64,000 nucleotides of DNA from Saccharina japonica (taxonomy: Eukaryota > Sar > Phaeophyceae > Laminariales > Laminariaceae), in the NCBI GenBank assembly GCA_008828725.1, contig MEHQ01000685.1:81058-145057 (forward strand). Reading direction: 5' to 3'. Position 1 is the first letter of the stretch. Each line of letters opens with the position of its first letter. Shown piece by piece: positions 1 through 10,335 of this stretch. The translations under genes were made by a program, and so were the position numbers. The notes under the pieces were generated by a model, which worked only from the letters and a program-made list of their open reading frames with translations, had not been told where the DNA came from and searched no databases.

Positions 1-56
1 GGTACCCCTTTGGTTTCTTCTGGTACTTGTTTTTGTTTTGTTTTTTTTTCTCGCAG

Positions 57-167
57 TGCAGGGACGTATGTAGTCACTCGCATCGGATGCTTGGGGCGTG
101 CCGCTGGGGCTGTTCGAACAAGGACGAAGTGGCCGTGTCCACTGCGTTGGCGGTACATCTACTGTCA
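57..167 (+). CDS. Possible internal exon of an edge-cut gene
   Basis: A T-rich tract ending in TCGCAG (positions 41-56) looks like a 3' splice site. It is followed by 37 open codons rich in Cys and His (starting CRDVCSHSHRMLGACRWGC), then by GTACGTG at 168, a fair 5' splice site. I do not recognise the protein. The join to the next exon-like block at 479 does not work by phase (phase 0 here, phase 2 needed there), so an intervening exon must be missing or this exon is wrong. The call rests only on splice-like ends and amino-acid composition. Confidence 0.2.
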
Positions 168-478
168 GTACGTGTACAAGTATAACACTGCTACTGTATG
201 GTTAGGTTTAAGGATGACCCGCATTCGAAACTGTGGTGTCAGCAGCACCGTAGACCTATCCAAGTGTAGTCCGCTGAAGTCTTTCAACATACGACGCCTA
301 CACAAAGAGACGATTCGTACCGGTGCTGTTATATAGACCACTTTCATTTCGGTCAAAAAGCAGGAACAAAAACATACGAGGTATATACGTATTGGATAAA
401 GTTGTTTCTCTTGCCCCATATTTTGCAACGCTTTACTGCAGAATGTTAACTGCCTCTCTTTTTGCCGTTTGTCCGCAG

Positions 479-623
479 TGGGCCCATGCGGTTCGAGTAC
501 GATAGCGGCAAAGAGCGATGGGTGAACACGCGAGATGGCAAGACCGCTTTGCGGTCTATTTTGTCGGCGGAGATGAAAGAAAAGTGCAGCGTTTCTCTGG
601 ACCACCTGGTTCTGCCCTCCTGA
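479..623 (+). CDS. Possible terminal exon of an edge-cut gene
   Basis: A strong pyrimidine tract ending in GTCCGCAG (about 452-478) precedes an open frame that starts on the third base of a codon. It encodes about 47 residues beginning GPMRFEYDSGKERWVNTRDG and ending in a TGA at 621-623. The charged, soluble composition and the clean splice acceptor argue for a real last exon. No family is recognised and no polyadenylation site is evident. The opposite strand also has a long open frame (165-854), but it lacks these signals and I treat it as a shadow. Confidence 0.35.
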
Positions 624-1797
624 TGAAATCGGTGGCACGCCCAGCGTTTTAGTTTGGGTGCGCCAGGCTCGTCGTGAGTTGAGGATGCCGACAAGGCACA
701 GGCGCGGCCATGTTTTGAGGGAAACGATGCCGGCAGGGCATAGCACGAGCGCGGTTCTGGTCGTGTCGCTACGCACAGCCTGTGTTATCAGGAAGGGCAA
801 ACAACGGCGTGGATCCTTTTTGTGGCAAACTAGTATATAGTGCGATGCAACCACCGCTCTATGTAGCTGGAAACGCTCGGCGATTGTTAGTGTTGGTCTG
901 GGGCAACGTCGTGTACGGGAGCGGGGGGGGGTGGGGAGGGTATTGCAGACTCTCTTGTGTGCTGTCGGCGTATTCTGTTTGGCGTCGTGTGAGCTAGCTA
1001 CCTGGAACGAGACTAGCTTTGTTCATGCTAGAGTACCTGCCATGCAACCTTGGTTCGTGCCCACCCTCGGGTATAACAAGTATTGGCGATGATGACGGCC
1101 CGCCGCCCCGCTTGTCCAGCGCGACGGCTCATACCTTGCTTTTTTTCATAGATTTAATACGTATCCCCTTCTTGAGAATTTGCACTACAAATTAGTTTCG
1201 ATGTGTTGAAACTACAGTATGTATGACCTGTTTCCTCGGTAGGCCCCTGGTCCGCAAGAAAAAAACGGATGGTGGCGGCGACGGTCGCCTTAACCAGATA
1301 CTTCGTAATGCTCAACCCGTGAGGGGTGCGGGGCAAGCCCTCCGTCGCCGTCTTCAGCGTTATGGTGTAGTCTATCTTGTGTACCACCCCCGTCGTCACG
1401 CACGGGTATACCGTCCTTTTCTCGTCGCCGATCCCGACTGGTCCTGCCCAATCGTGTACCCAGTGTTGGGTGTGACGAACAAACATTCCTGGACACTCGG
1501 CAAGACGGGAGAAGATTCCCTGAGGGGAACAGCCAATCGACTGTGAAAAAAAAACAAGCAACCAAGCTACTATACCCAATAAGCCAACCAGCTAACCGAC
1601 CTTTCGACGTATTATCCCAGGATACCACCTGTTTTGTTTTGCGTTGGATCCCAGCATTGACTCGGGTCCGTGTTGACACACACACTATTGCACAGTAGTT
1701 TGCCAAATTTGCTTCTTCTGCAAGAGTCGCTTTCGACCATAAGAACAAACAGTGATATATATCTCTTCCCATACATGGGCCCAGCCAGTGACGTGGG
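624..1797. other. Stretch without identifiable gene
   Basis: Mixed-composition DNA with a short G-rich patch near 920-945. Overlapping frames on both strands between 1154 and 1890 shadow each other and show no recognisable domain or splice pattern. Confidence 0.4.
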
Positions 1798-1881
1798 AGA
1801 TTTAACGCGTTGTACCACAGCTTTGTCGACATTAGCGGCAGATTTAACGCGTTGTGCCACAGCTTTGTTGACCTTAGCGGC
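1798..1881. repeat. Two-unit 42-bp tandem repeat
   Basis: Two adjacent 42-bp units (1798-1839 and 1840-1881) begin AGATTTAACGCGTTGT and differ at only a few positions. This is a minimal minisatellite. The surroundings to about 2654 hold nothing else that I can identify, apart from a short GGGCCCAGGGCCC palindrome near 2226. Confidence 0.75.
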
Positions 1882-2654
1882 AGCCCCACGATTACACAGT
1901 AGCACGGGGTATGGTTTCACAGCAATTAAGCACGCGAGGAATCAAGACGCCCTGAATCTCAATCGAAGGCCTAAAATGTCGGAGAACTTGAACGTTTTCT
2001 AGTTGCAGATGTACTCCCCAGAGTCGTCTGGGGTATTTTGAGACTGAAGCTCGTACAAATTCTGCTCGTTGGTCCGAACGACGAATTCGCGCGCCAAGAA
2101 TCACTTGCGCAGTTTGTTTCGTCGAACGATCCCAATCGGTCGACGCTCATGCATACCACAACGGTTTTTGATAGTCAACGCATACACAAACAACCTATGC
2201 TCTAAAACTATCAACTCATTTTGAGGGCCCAGGGCCCTGAGCTATACCTAACCTTTCTTGGGGAGTTGGTTTAATGAGCTAAATCCGCAAACAAGGGGTT
2301 GGTTTCGTCTTGTTTGGTTTAATTATAACGTTTGCGACCCAGCCCAACTTGTTGAAGGTTATATACCATCAGAGGCCTCCTGGACAAACGGTGGTGGTCA
2401 CAGGCGTCTCGCCATCCCCCCTCACCTGTTCCTTGCTTTAATTTATATCGTGCATACGGCGCAATATTCCTCCTGCTCGTCGATTTTTGACTCTTGGCAA
2501 CTCGCACTGTCGGCGACAGAAACAAAAGGCCCAAAAACCGTCAGGTCGGCACACCAGTCATCCGATTCGAACCCTAGCGCCACCGCCACCAGGTTGAGTA
2601 TATCGCTGGGCCACCAAACCACGCTGAACCTTTACCGGTAGCGACTCCTACCAC

Positions 2655-2976
2655 ACTTTTTGTTTTGTCCATCCCATTTATTATCTTCGCCCTTCCTTCT
2701 CTCTCCTTCCTAGTCGTAACTCAGATCCGGGGTCACACAGTAGGCTCTTCTCCCCCCCCCACTACGGTTCTTGCCTTGCATTTTTATCGCGAGAATTTTT
2801 CAGCACTTTCTTCCCTCGTCAACTTTCGTCGAATTGTGCTTACGCAAGCTATAATATGCGCTCTCGACAGTTGGTGTCATTTGGGAATACAAATCTCCAT
2901 ACGAGGAGAATCGAACCTCCGACCTCCAACGCTAACAGGCTTCGCGGCTACCTGTTAGACCACCGGGGCGACCGGT
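2655..2976 (-). mobile_element. tRNA-derived SINE, copy 1
   Basis: Read on the minus strand, this copy starts with a tRNA-like head (GTCGCCCCGGTGGTCTAACAG, a box A-like region, and GGTTCGATTC, a box B-like region). It then has the shared body with the marker GTAACTCAGATCCGGGGTCA on the plus strand, and ends with AATGGGATGGAC and an A-rich tail. The head differs from copies 2-5, so several tRNA-like heads are attached to the same body. It is non-autonomous and would depend on a LINE for movement. No coding capacity is expected. Confidence 0.8.
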
Positions 2977-3537
2977 CTCTGTAATTTGTTTGGTTCGACT
3001 CTTCACACCAGACAACCAAAACGTTAACCGGGTCTTAGCACGAGACGAAGAAACACCCAGCCCACTAAGAAGCAGCATGGGAAGGTCATCAATTGGAGGT
3101 GTGTACCATCCAAACATACCACGGTATCATCGTGCCGGCTGCGATCTCGTCTACCCTACATATTGCCCAATATAGTGACTGCTACCCGACCAGAACCACG
3201 GGAAATTGCCTGCTCGCCGGAGACCCTGCCCAATTCTCCGGGTCGAAACATGGATACCCACCCACTAATCAGGGGTCCCACGCACACCCGCAACTACTCA
3301 AACTACGACCCAAACAACGCACACCAACACCTTGGCGAGCATTACTATGTGCGAGACGGGGACGGCGGGCCGAGCCCGACCCTTTTGGTGTCATTTTCGA
3401 GCAGGTCTCGAAGGATCCGGAGCAACTCCGCTGTGTTTCTCGGAATCCTTCTAGCTCGTTTTCTCTGCGGACCCTTAAGCGCAGTGCCTGCTTCTACATC
3501 GCTGTTACCTATTTCAAGGAGCCCCCCGACGTTTTGT
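2977..3537. other. Stretch without identifiable gene
   Basis: Frames here (for example 3093-3785 and 3163-3567 on the plus strand) run into the neighbouring mariner-like repeat and have no recognisable domain. I see no RNA gene or tandem repeat. Confidence 0.35.
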
Positions 3538-4310
3538 ATAGGCTGGTCCAAACGGGATGTGTACTAATCAAGTTAAGAGCCGGAAGTTCACGCCGTTGTT
3601 TCGAGGTAGGCCTTGAAGATTTGCGCACACACGTATGCTGTGAGCCGCTTTCGACCCGTTTACGAGCGATGTTTTTTGTTTTTGTTTTCGCCAGATATTT
3701 TGTCGTATGTTTTACTTTTGGATGTTTGGGCCTTAATGAATTACAAATTCCTGGCGAGAACAAAAACAGAAACACCCTTCATTAACGCGGGTCGAAAGGG
3801 GTTCACATAACCCGTGTGCACATATCTCTAAAACACGGCGCGGAGATTTGGACATTTGTGCGGTAAAAATGAGAGTTGTACAGCGTCGCCTCGTACCGGT
3901 ATGTATATACTTTCATAATATAATCAACTCTTTGGCGTTAAGCATTTACCTGGAAATGATTGTACGCAGTCATTTCTTCCAATCTTTGCTCGATAATGTT
4001 TTTCAGACATGGCTTTGTGCGCCGGGAACCCCGGGTAGTTTATAAAACAAAACTAAATCAAGTCTATTCTTCCTGCGGATATGCTTTGCTGTTGCCGATC
4101 ACTGTTAAGGTCCCGTTATTGGTCGGGACACTTTTTCACCGCTAGCTCCAGCCCGAGTACCTCAACGTAAACACCGGCTATATCATTCTCTCCCGCGGTT
4201 TGTGGCGGTCAATACGATATAAAAATACATGGCATTGGAGTAGATACCGCGAGCGGCATTCGCGACTGACAACATTTCAGACCTTTTGTTTGAGCGTGGT
4301 AATCGCTTAG
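3538..4310 (+). mobile_element. Diverged mariner-like (TA-flanked) element, copy d
   Basis: Alignment by eye to the better copy at 20609-21361 shows the same order of blocks. These are a TAGGCTGGTCC-like left end, a T-rich stretch with CGCCAGATATTTTGT, a block GGAGATTTGGACATTTGTGCGG, a block on TGGCGTTAAGCATTTACCTG, and a right block around GCATTGGAGTAGATACCG. Divergence is high, so this is an old copy. No transposase frame is present. The right end is approximate. Confidence 0.55.
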
Positions 4311-4342
4311 GAACGTGTGGGTAGCAAGGCGGGCGAGCGGAG

Positions 4343-4345
<3 letters not shown>

Positions 4346-4389
<44 letters not shown>
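4346..4389. repeat. 44-base G homopolymer
   Basis: An uninterrupted run of 44 G on the plus strand. It creates an artefactual poly-Pro or poly-Gly frame on either strand. Such a run would favour G-quadruplex formation and is hard to sequence, so its exact length is suspect. Confidence 0.9.
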
Positions 4390-4879
4390 CGGGGATGTTT
4401 GTATGCAGGCCCCTTTAGTAATTGTGGGTGGGCAGATGGGTGGGCGGAGGAAGGGGAAGGGACGACGCGGGCGGAGGGGCGGGTCTTTTGTTATGAAGAC
4501 CCCTTCCGAATTGATCATTTACCTAAGTGATGCGTCCATTGACACTACCCAAAGACAAGCTCGAAACCCACGCGGCGTGAGCCCCCCTTGGCGCGGACAC
4601 CCCACTTCCATCGTAGACAAACACGAGCACAGCGTACACACGACGCAGGCAGCTGGGTTTCCCTCTTGTTTATGGTCTGTTCTGACTGTTCGCCGGCCCG
4701 CATCTTTAGCTCAAACCTAAACGTAAACAAAAGTCCATGTTCAATTTTTCGGGTGCCTTAACTCTGCGTCTCGGGTGATACATATTTCAAAACACGCCGA
4801 ATTTGGTTGCGTTGGGAGCGGAACGCGCTCGTGCGGGGCGGACGGAAAGGGGCGAGATGAAAAAAAGAGGTGGAGAGAA
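4390..4879. other. G-rich then mixed stretch without gene
   Basis: Purine-rich DNA to about 4490, followed by unremarkable sequence up to the TIR element at 4880. No coding region is supported. Confidence 0.35.
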
Positions 4880-5349
4880 GACGCATGCTACCGCAGAGGT
4901 GCACCATGCTTTTTCTGAGCGTGATCTCTTGAGGAGCTCTCTCATGCCTCACCTAAAACTGATATTTGAGGGAAATAAAAGCGCTATATGCCCGAGGAAC
5001 AGTCCCTTGGCCTAAGTAATAAATAAAAAAATGTTGCAACATAAGAATATAAAAACGACGATTCTGGATTAAGGACCCATATTAACGAGTATCAAATAAA
5101 TTCATTTTGGAAAAAAATAAAATCGAATTCGCTTTTCATTGGTCAACGAACGCACCAGCACCAAAGATTATACCCCAAGATCCTGATCTTTGGTGCTGGT
5201 GCGTGTGTTGACCAACGAAAAGCGAATTTGATTTCGATTTTTTTTCAAATTGAATTTATTTTACATTCGTTAATATGGGCCCTAATGAGCCCTGTCATTC
5301 AAATTTGTTTTTCAGCCAAAAAAAGTTTACCTCTATCGTAGCGGGCGTC
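4880..5349. mobile_element. Small TIR element, family A, copy a (carries a nested element)
   Basis: The left end GACGCATGCTACCGCAGAGG and the right end, read in reverse complement as GACGCCCGCTACGATAGAGG, form imperfect terminal inverted repeats of about 25 bp, followed by a T-rich stretch. The same ends recur at 33950, 34238 and 41068, which defines a family. The interior has no open frame. Without the nested element at 5073-5282 the original length was about 257 bp, matching the other family members. The superfamily is not determined. Confidence 0.75.
5073..5282. mobile_element. PIF/Harbinger-like hairpin MITE nested in family A
   Basis: An almost fully palindromic 210-bp element. The ends GGACCCATATTAACG and (reverse complement) GGGCCCATATTAACG are flanked by TAA at 5070-5072 and 5283-5285. 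Three-base TWA duplications and GG-starting ends are typical of PIF/Harbinger elements. The arms continue through GCGAATTTGATTTCG-type sequence to a loop of about 20 bp near 5175. The flanking family A sequence resumes on both sides, so this element inserted into it. No transposase is present. Confidence 0.75.
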
Positions 5350-6366
5350 ATATAGCTATAGCGTGTGTCAATCGTTTGGCCTGCTGTCATATACTGTCGG
5401 ATCATGCGACTCCTGGCTGGGTCGGGCGCAGGTCCTCTTTGTGCTCGCGCCGCTGATTTCGTCATTCACGTTTGGAGTCCGCTACAATATATTGTGGAAA
5501 CGATCATCTGTGCAAAAACAGACGTTCCGGAGAGCTTAGGATGTGCCTCTTTCGAAAGGTATAGCCAGGTCATAAATTGGAGAAAGGGCGCTTGCCTACG
5601 AACACAAAGGCGGCGAGAAAACTAACCCCAGGCAGGCAGACACCGTGATAAACGTACAGTATACACTGGCAGTGCAGGCATACAAAATATAGTATTGTAT
5701 GAACAGACTGGCGTTACGGTAAGGGCCACCCCCATTTTCCCTACCGAGGGTTGTCGCCACCCGGGCCAGTGCCTATATGGACTTACTGTAACTCAAAATT
5801 AAACTTATGAAAATGTTATTGGCGTATCATCCCACGAGAGAGATTATCGCCCAAGAAAACCCACACAAGATTGTAACGCTTTAGTGATCCGTTTTAAGGT
5901 GTACAAGGGACCCCTTTTCAGGGACATAAGGGGTAGCAATCACTGCAATGGCAACCGCTTGCTGTTTTCAGCCGTCTACACGAGCAGTGTGAGCGCCGAG
6001 CAGTTACGCGGATAGGATCATGTCGCGCCGGTGCCGTACGACGACTCCTTTTGCATTGCTACTCGGGACATCAACGTGTACTATTCCCCTATATCACGCT
6101 GTGGCTGGTTCTGTGATCGTCACATTTCACCGTCCATCCTCCCCTCGGAAGTCCCAACAGGGTTAACACTGCAAAACAACAAACGAGGTGGTCGCTCGAC
6201 CGAGTGGCTCTAAGTAGCTGAACAAATTGACCTAAAAGTGACCAACGGGGAAGGGGCATGCAGCGTCTTATAATGGTGAAGGTGGCCGTGAAGACGTGGG
6301 AGGCGTTCGGGCCTTACCTGGGACAATCGTGTAGTCGAAGTAGCATATATTGCTGGGAGGTTGTGA
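5350..6366. other. Stretch without identifiable gene
   Basis: One open frame (5365-5625, plus) has no recognisable feature. No repeat family seen elsewhere in the window occurs here. Confidence 0.35.
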
Positions 6367-6495
6367 ATGTGCCCCCGAAGGCACTTTAGTTAACGACGCC
6401 CCCGGAGGGCACATTAAATAACGACGCCCCAGGAGGGCACTTTAGCTGATTGAGCCCCTAATCCGGGGGCACAATAAGCTGAAAGTGCCCCCGGA
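6367..6495. repeat. Short GC-rich interspersed repeats at the palindrome boundary
   Basis: At least five imperfect copies of a motif like GTGCCCCCGGAGGGCAC, each with internal dyad symmetry, are spaced 25-35 bp apart. The last one (about 6486-6495) contains the first base of the large palindrome at 6492. Inverted short repeats at a duplication edge are a plausible template-switch site. Confidence 0.7.
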
Positions 6496-9400
6496 CTATA
6501 AAACACGATACCACCACGCGCGATGACAGCGGCCGCAGGATACCAGACCTCTCTTGTAGTTGTCTACATCATGTGCTGCTGCGTGTGCAGCACTTCCGCC
6601 AGCCATCGCTTCGCCCGATATACATACAGGTTCGTGTACTTGATACTCAGGATCTCTCCAGGCAATGTTTGAGGGTACACCGAGATAAAAACGCCCCCGG
6701 AAATAGACTACACGGAGAAAAAAATATATACGCAAAACTATTATATCTGTTCGTATATTTGTCCGATGTCGGTCGATCCACCAAGATCCACGGTGATATC
6801 ATCCATAGGACAAGCGTCGTAGAGTACAGGCTACTCGTACTATATCGTATCATACATAGGATACTGGAACTAAGGGCTATGGTTAGGGTTTGGACGTCTG
6901 CTGCCGTGGGACTTGTGGAACATTCTCAGACTATCCTCGCCCAGTTTGTTCAATATCCATCCACTTTCTTTCTGGGTGGGCTGTGAGCTCGTTTACACTA
7001 CTTTGATGTCATGTTGCTATACCGTGCGCTACGAAAACAGCACGGATTTGGACACTGGACCCCGGTGAGCTCTGCAAAGACTGCTAAATAGCATCTGCCC
7101 CTTCTGTTTGTGTCCAAAGCCCTTTTGAGTTCGCCGGTCTAGCTCATGGTAAATACCGCCCCGCTAACTTACAGCCTGCTGGGATGGTACCAAACAAGCA
7201 GCAGCAGCATCACCCTCCCGATGGTGCTGATTTTGCAGTCGGAGTACTGAAGCAAACATAATGTCATTTGTCCACAACATTATGAGGGCCTGTTCAGTGC
7301 CCTCTGAAGGTGCCATGCATGGTGATGCAGACGGCAAAGGATCGCCTCAAGGCGATTCCAGACGTACACGAAACTCTCTTAGATATATTATTATCGTTAG
7401 CCGAGTAACTCCATACTTAACTACGACTCAAACATGGACCAAGCAAGGAGGAAAGAGGGAGTGACGTCGGGGGGCACGGGTAAACATCGCACATAACTAT
7501 GTCGGACATCCCAATATCCCACTCTACCGGAATCCCTATTCCAGCGTGGAACTCCTTGATCTCTGATGAGTTGTCACCGCCGTGTTACCGAGCACAACAT
7601 GCCCCCTGCTCATCACAAGTGACTAACAATATATACCCCCCTCCCGCTCTGTGCATGGCAAGGCACAATGTTAATAACAGGGTTGATAGACCGCAACAGC
7701 ATAATGACTTCAGTGCCAATGTCGAAAATCAAACCCAATTGTTTTAATCGAAATACCAAGATTTAAAATGTCCAAAAACCAATCCAACTATCCTGTGGCT
7801 GTAGGCTCAACATCGTCCGAGTAACCAACACTCAGAAACGAAACTACTGCAGTCGTTCAATGCAGTAAATACTAAGATCGAAACAAGTACACGCACAGTA
7901 GTAGCGTCCAATACATTATCGAATGTGCAAGAATCCCATTTATCCGCCAACTCCAAACAAATACCCCAGTATCATATCTGCGAACCAAAAACTACAACAA
8001 CAGTCTCTCCGGTGGAATTTCACCAACGTCCCGAAACCCACTGCCAGAAAAAAACGACACTACCGTCAGAATATGCCAGGTTAAAACGGTTGCATCGTCG
8101 GAATTGGCCCAGATATTTCCCCTCCGTAAAAAGTAAGATGTGTAATCTCCTTCCTCTACATCCATTCTCGCGTATGTCACAAAAGTAATCCAAGCATATC
8201 CTAATTCCTGCTCAATGGCACCCATAGCAAGCGCAACGGCGGCACATTGCTCAACGCCAAGAATATCCAGTCGGTCGCCCCGATGGTCTAGAGGTAACCT
8301 CGAACGCTTCTGAACGTTGATGTCTGGAGTTCGAATCTCACGTGGGTCGGACTTTTGAGTTTATTTGCAAAAATAAATAAAAGCGTGAGTGTAGCGAACT
8401 CGATGGATCGACGATTGGGAAGGGCTGAACTCTCGCGATCAAAAATCAAGGCAAGAACCGTAGTGGGGGAGGGGAGGGAGCCTACTTTGTGACCCCGGAT
8501 CTGAGTTACGACTAGGGAGGAGAGAAAAGGAAGGGCGAAGATAATAAATGGGATGAAAAAAAAAAAAAAAAAAAAAAAGTCCGGACCGAACGCACTTTGT
8601 AGTGCGTTTCATAGTCCCTCGAGTGCTGGCCCTCCGGCCGTGGACCGAGACTTGCCATCCTGAGCAAGACGCCTCTCAATAAAAAACGAACAAATCAAAT
8701 ATGGTTTCATCCAGAAATTAAAACTCAAAACAACGAAATCGTTCACCTAAAAACAGCCAAATCACATTTTATTAAAAAACCATCTCAATGCGTCGAACCC
8801 TTTTATTGCTGCTGCCTCCGCCACGGCTGCCAGCTTGCGGTATTTGGCGTCGCCACGGCTCGGTTCATATCACGTACCCTCCCCGGTGAAATCAAATGTC
8901 GTTCCGGGAAGATTGTGGCTTGACACAACCAGGGAATACGTCACGTAATCGAGCTATTAGGTCGGCATTGGGTGTTCTGCGCTTTCAGCTGTTCACCATC
9001 AGCTTGCAAATCTACTACTGTACTTCAGGTTCTCTCGTAATGTTACTCCAAATATTCGGGTCCCCAGATATACAACTTGTCAACAACAATGAACGGTACC
9101 GGCAAACCACATGTGGTATGTATGTACCACACATGTGGTATGTACCACATCGCATCCATGCATTCGTCGATCAATACGTGCGCGATGCTGTACGTACCAT
9201 GCAAACTGTTAATGCTACCATACCCTCAGCGTATACCCATACCTTGACCGTCATCAGTACCGGGGCAACGGATACAGGGGGGTGGGAGGTGATCTATGTA
9301 ATCCAGACAGTATCGGGGCGACTCGCGCCAATCGCTCTGGGCACGTACTCGATATTACGGGAATAAACAACTTCATTGCGAGCGGTACAGCTACTCGTAT

Positions 9401-9967
9401 GAAAGAGATATGTTCCCTCGTGGAGTGTTAGATTTACATAATGAACGTTTCATTATTAAACGATGTCGGCCCTTTGCTCTGCATCCACACCCGACCTCCA
9501 TAATGCATTTCGACCTCCTACTATTTTCACCCATACACTCTCCACAATCCTCCACTAATTTTAAGTTGCCGCTTTGAATTCACCTCTCCAGGGTGGATGG
9601 GAAGGGCAGTCTTCACTCACTGCTGTAAATCTCTCCAGCCTCGATCTTCACAGCTACAGTTTGTTCCTGCCAGTCGGTTATCAACCGGCTTTCGTTTTGT
9701 ACTCTACCGCAATGTTCGCTCCTCTCGTGCTCGTCACATCCAACCTTGCTCTTCCCCTTAGTTCGAGTCCAACCTCAACCATGCCTACTCTATACAAATT
9801 GTGTCCCCTCAACAAACATGCCTTCCAATCAGTCACCCCGTCTATGCTCTCCTCATCTACGAGTCACTTCTAATTCTTTTTTTCTCTTCCCCTATATCTT
9901 GATCACCCTTTTTCTCTCTCTCCCTTCTGGGCCTAAGTCAGACCCGGGGTCACATAGCAGGCTCCCC
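6492..9967 (+). repeat. Left arm of a 7.4-kb palindrome
   Basis: The first arm pairs with 10336-13858 in reverse orientation. Coordinates sum to 20350 on the outer part and 20303 on the inner part; the 47-base shift is confined to the SINE at 8274-8578. Small open frames inside are repeated exactly in the other arm but show no known domain; the longest are 156 codons at 8896-9366, 137 at 6573-6986 and 99 at 9574-9873. The arm also holds a short CCACATGTGG hairpin cluster at about 9107-9149. Outside the SINE I see no difference between arms in the stretches I compared by eye. Confidence 0.9.
8274..8578 (+). mobile_element. tRNA-derived SINE, copy 2 (left arm, variant body)
   Basis: The head GTCGCCCCGATGGTCTAGAG and box B-like GGAGTTCGAATCTC are followed by TTTATTTGCAAAAATAAATA, a body and a 23-base A tail after AATAAATGGGATG. 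The head and tail match copies 3 and 4. The body, from about 8385 to 8555, is a different and 47-base shorter variant, as if swapped with another family member. Confidence 0.85.
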
Positions 9968-10015
9968 TCCCCACGGCCGGTTCCGCCTTCAATAGTATCC
10001 CGATAAAACGTCAGC
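9890..10015 (-). mobile_element. Partial diverged SINE body at the arm-spacer boundary
   Basis: It contains the SINE body marker in the variant form CTAAGTCAGACCCGGGGTCA, followed by a C-rich block and a CGATAAAACGTCAGCCCTTTC-like block that parallels the ATCGCGAGAAG...CAGC block of full copies. No head is present. The palindrome arm ends inside it, at 9967. Confidence 0.55.
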
Positions 10016-10335
10016 CCTTTCTTCCCTTGTCTACTCTCACCCAATTTCTGTGTTTCGCCCCTGTTTCCTCTCTCCGTCCTATGCATGATATGATTATTAA
10101 TAGTGGTAACTCAGACCCAGGGTCACATAGCAGGCTCCCCTCCCCGCTCCCCCCTACGGCTCGTGCCCTTGCATGTTTATCGCGAGAAGCCTTCAGCTCT
10201 TGTTGTCGGTTCATTTTGCCGTGGTCATTGATGCTGTCTCTCCCAGTGATTCATCTCCAAAATGTACTATTTAATACACAGTCGGTGGTCGCAAGAGACA
10301 CCAACATGAAACAAGACTCACAGCAACAGGGGGGG
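9968..10335. repeat. Spacer of the palindrome
   Basis: This 368 bp of single-copy sequence lies between the arms. It holds a second partial SINE body at about 10100-10235. No gene is evident. Confidence 0.8.
10100..10235 (-). mobile_element. Partial SINE body in the palindrome spacer
   Basis: GTAACTCAGACCCAGGGTCA, a C-rich block, TACGGCTCGTGCCCTTGCAT and ATCGCGAGAAGCCTTCAGC occur in the same order as in full SINE copies. Head and tail are missing. Because SINE bodies occur in the arm end, the spacer and the arm itself, they are candidate substrates for the rearrangement that made the palindrome. Confidence 0.7.

Noticed and set aside
10..854. Large overlapping frames on both strands at the left edge as genes
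   Set aside because: They cross splice-like signals and change character; only the exon-like pieces at 57-167 and 479-623 are kept.
4183..4518. Poly-proline protein frame
   Set aside because: Produced entirely by the 44-base G run.
8274..8350. Functional tRNA gene
   Set aside because: Boxes A and B are tRNA-like, but the anticodon arm and acceptor ends do not pair cleanly and the unit is part of a repeated SINE.
8896..9366. 156-codon frame repeated exactly at 10937-11407 and 15837-16307 as a conserved gene
   Set aside because: Exact conservation follows from the duplication itself; no domain, and its middle encodes the CCACATGTGG hairpin cluster.
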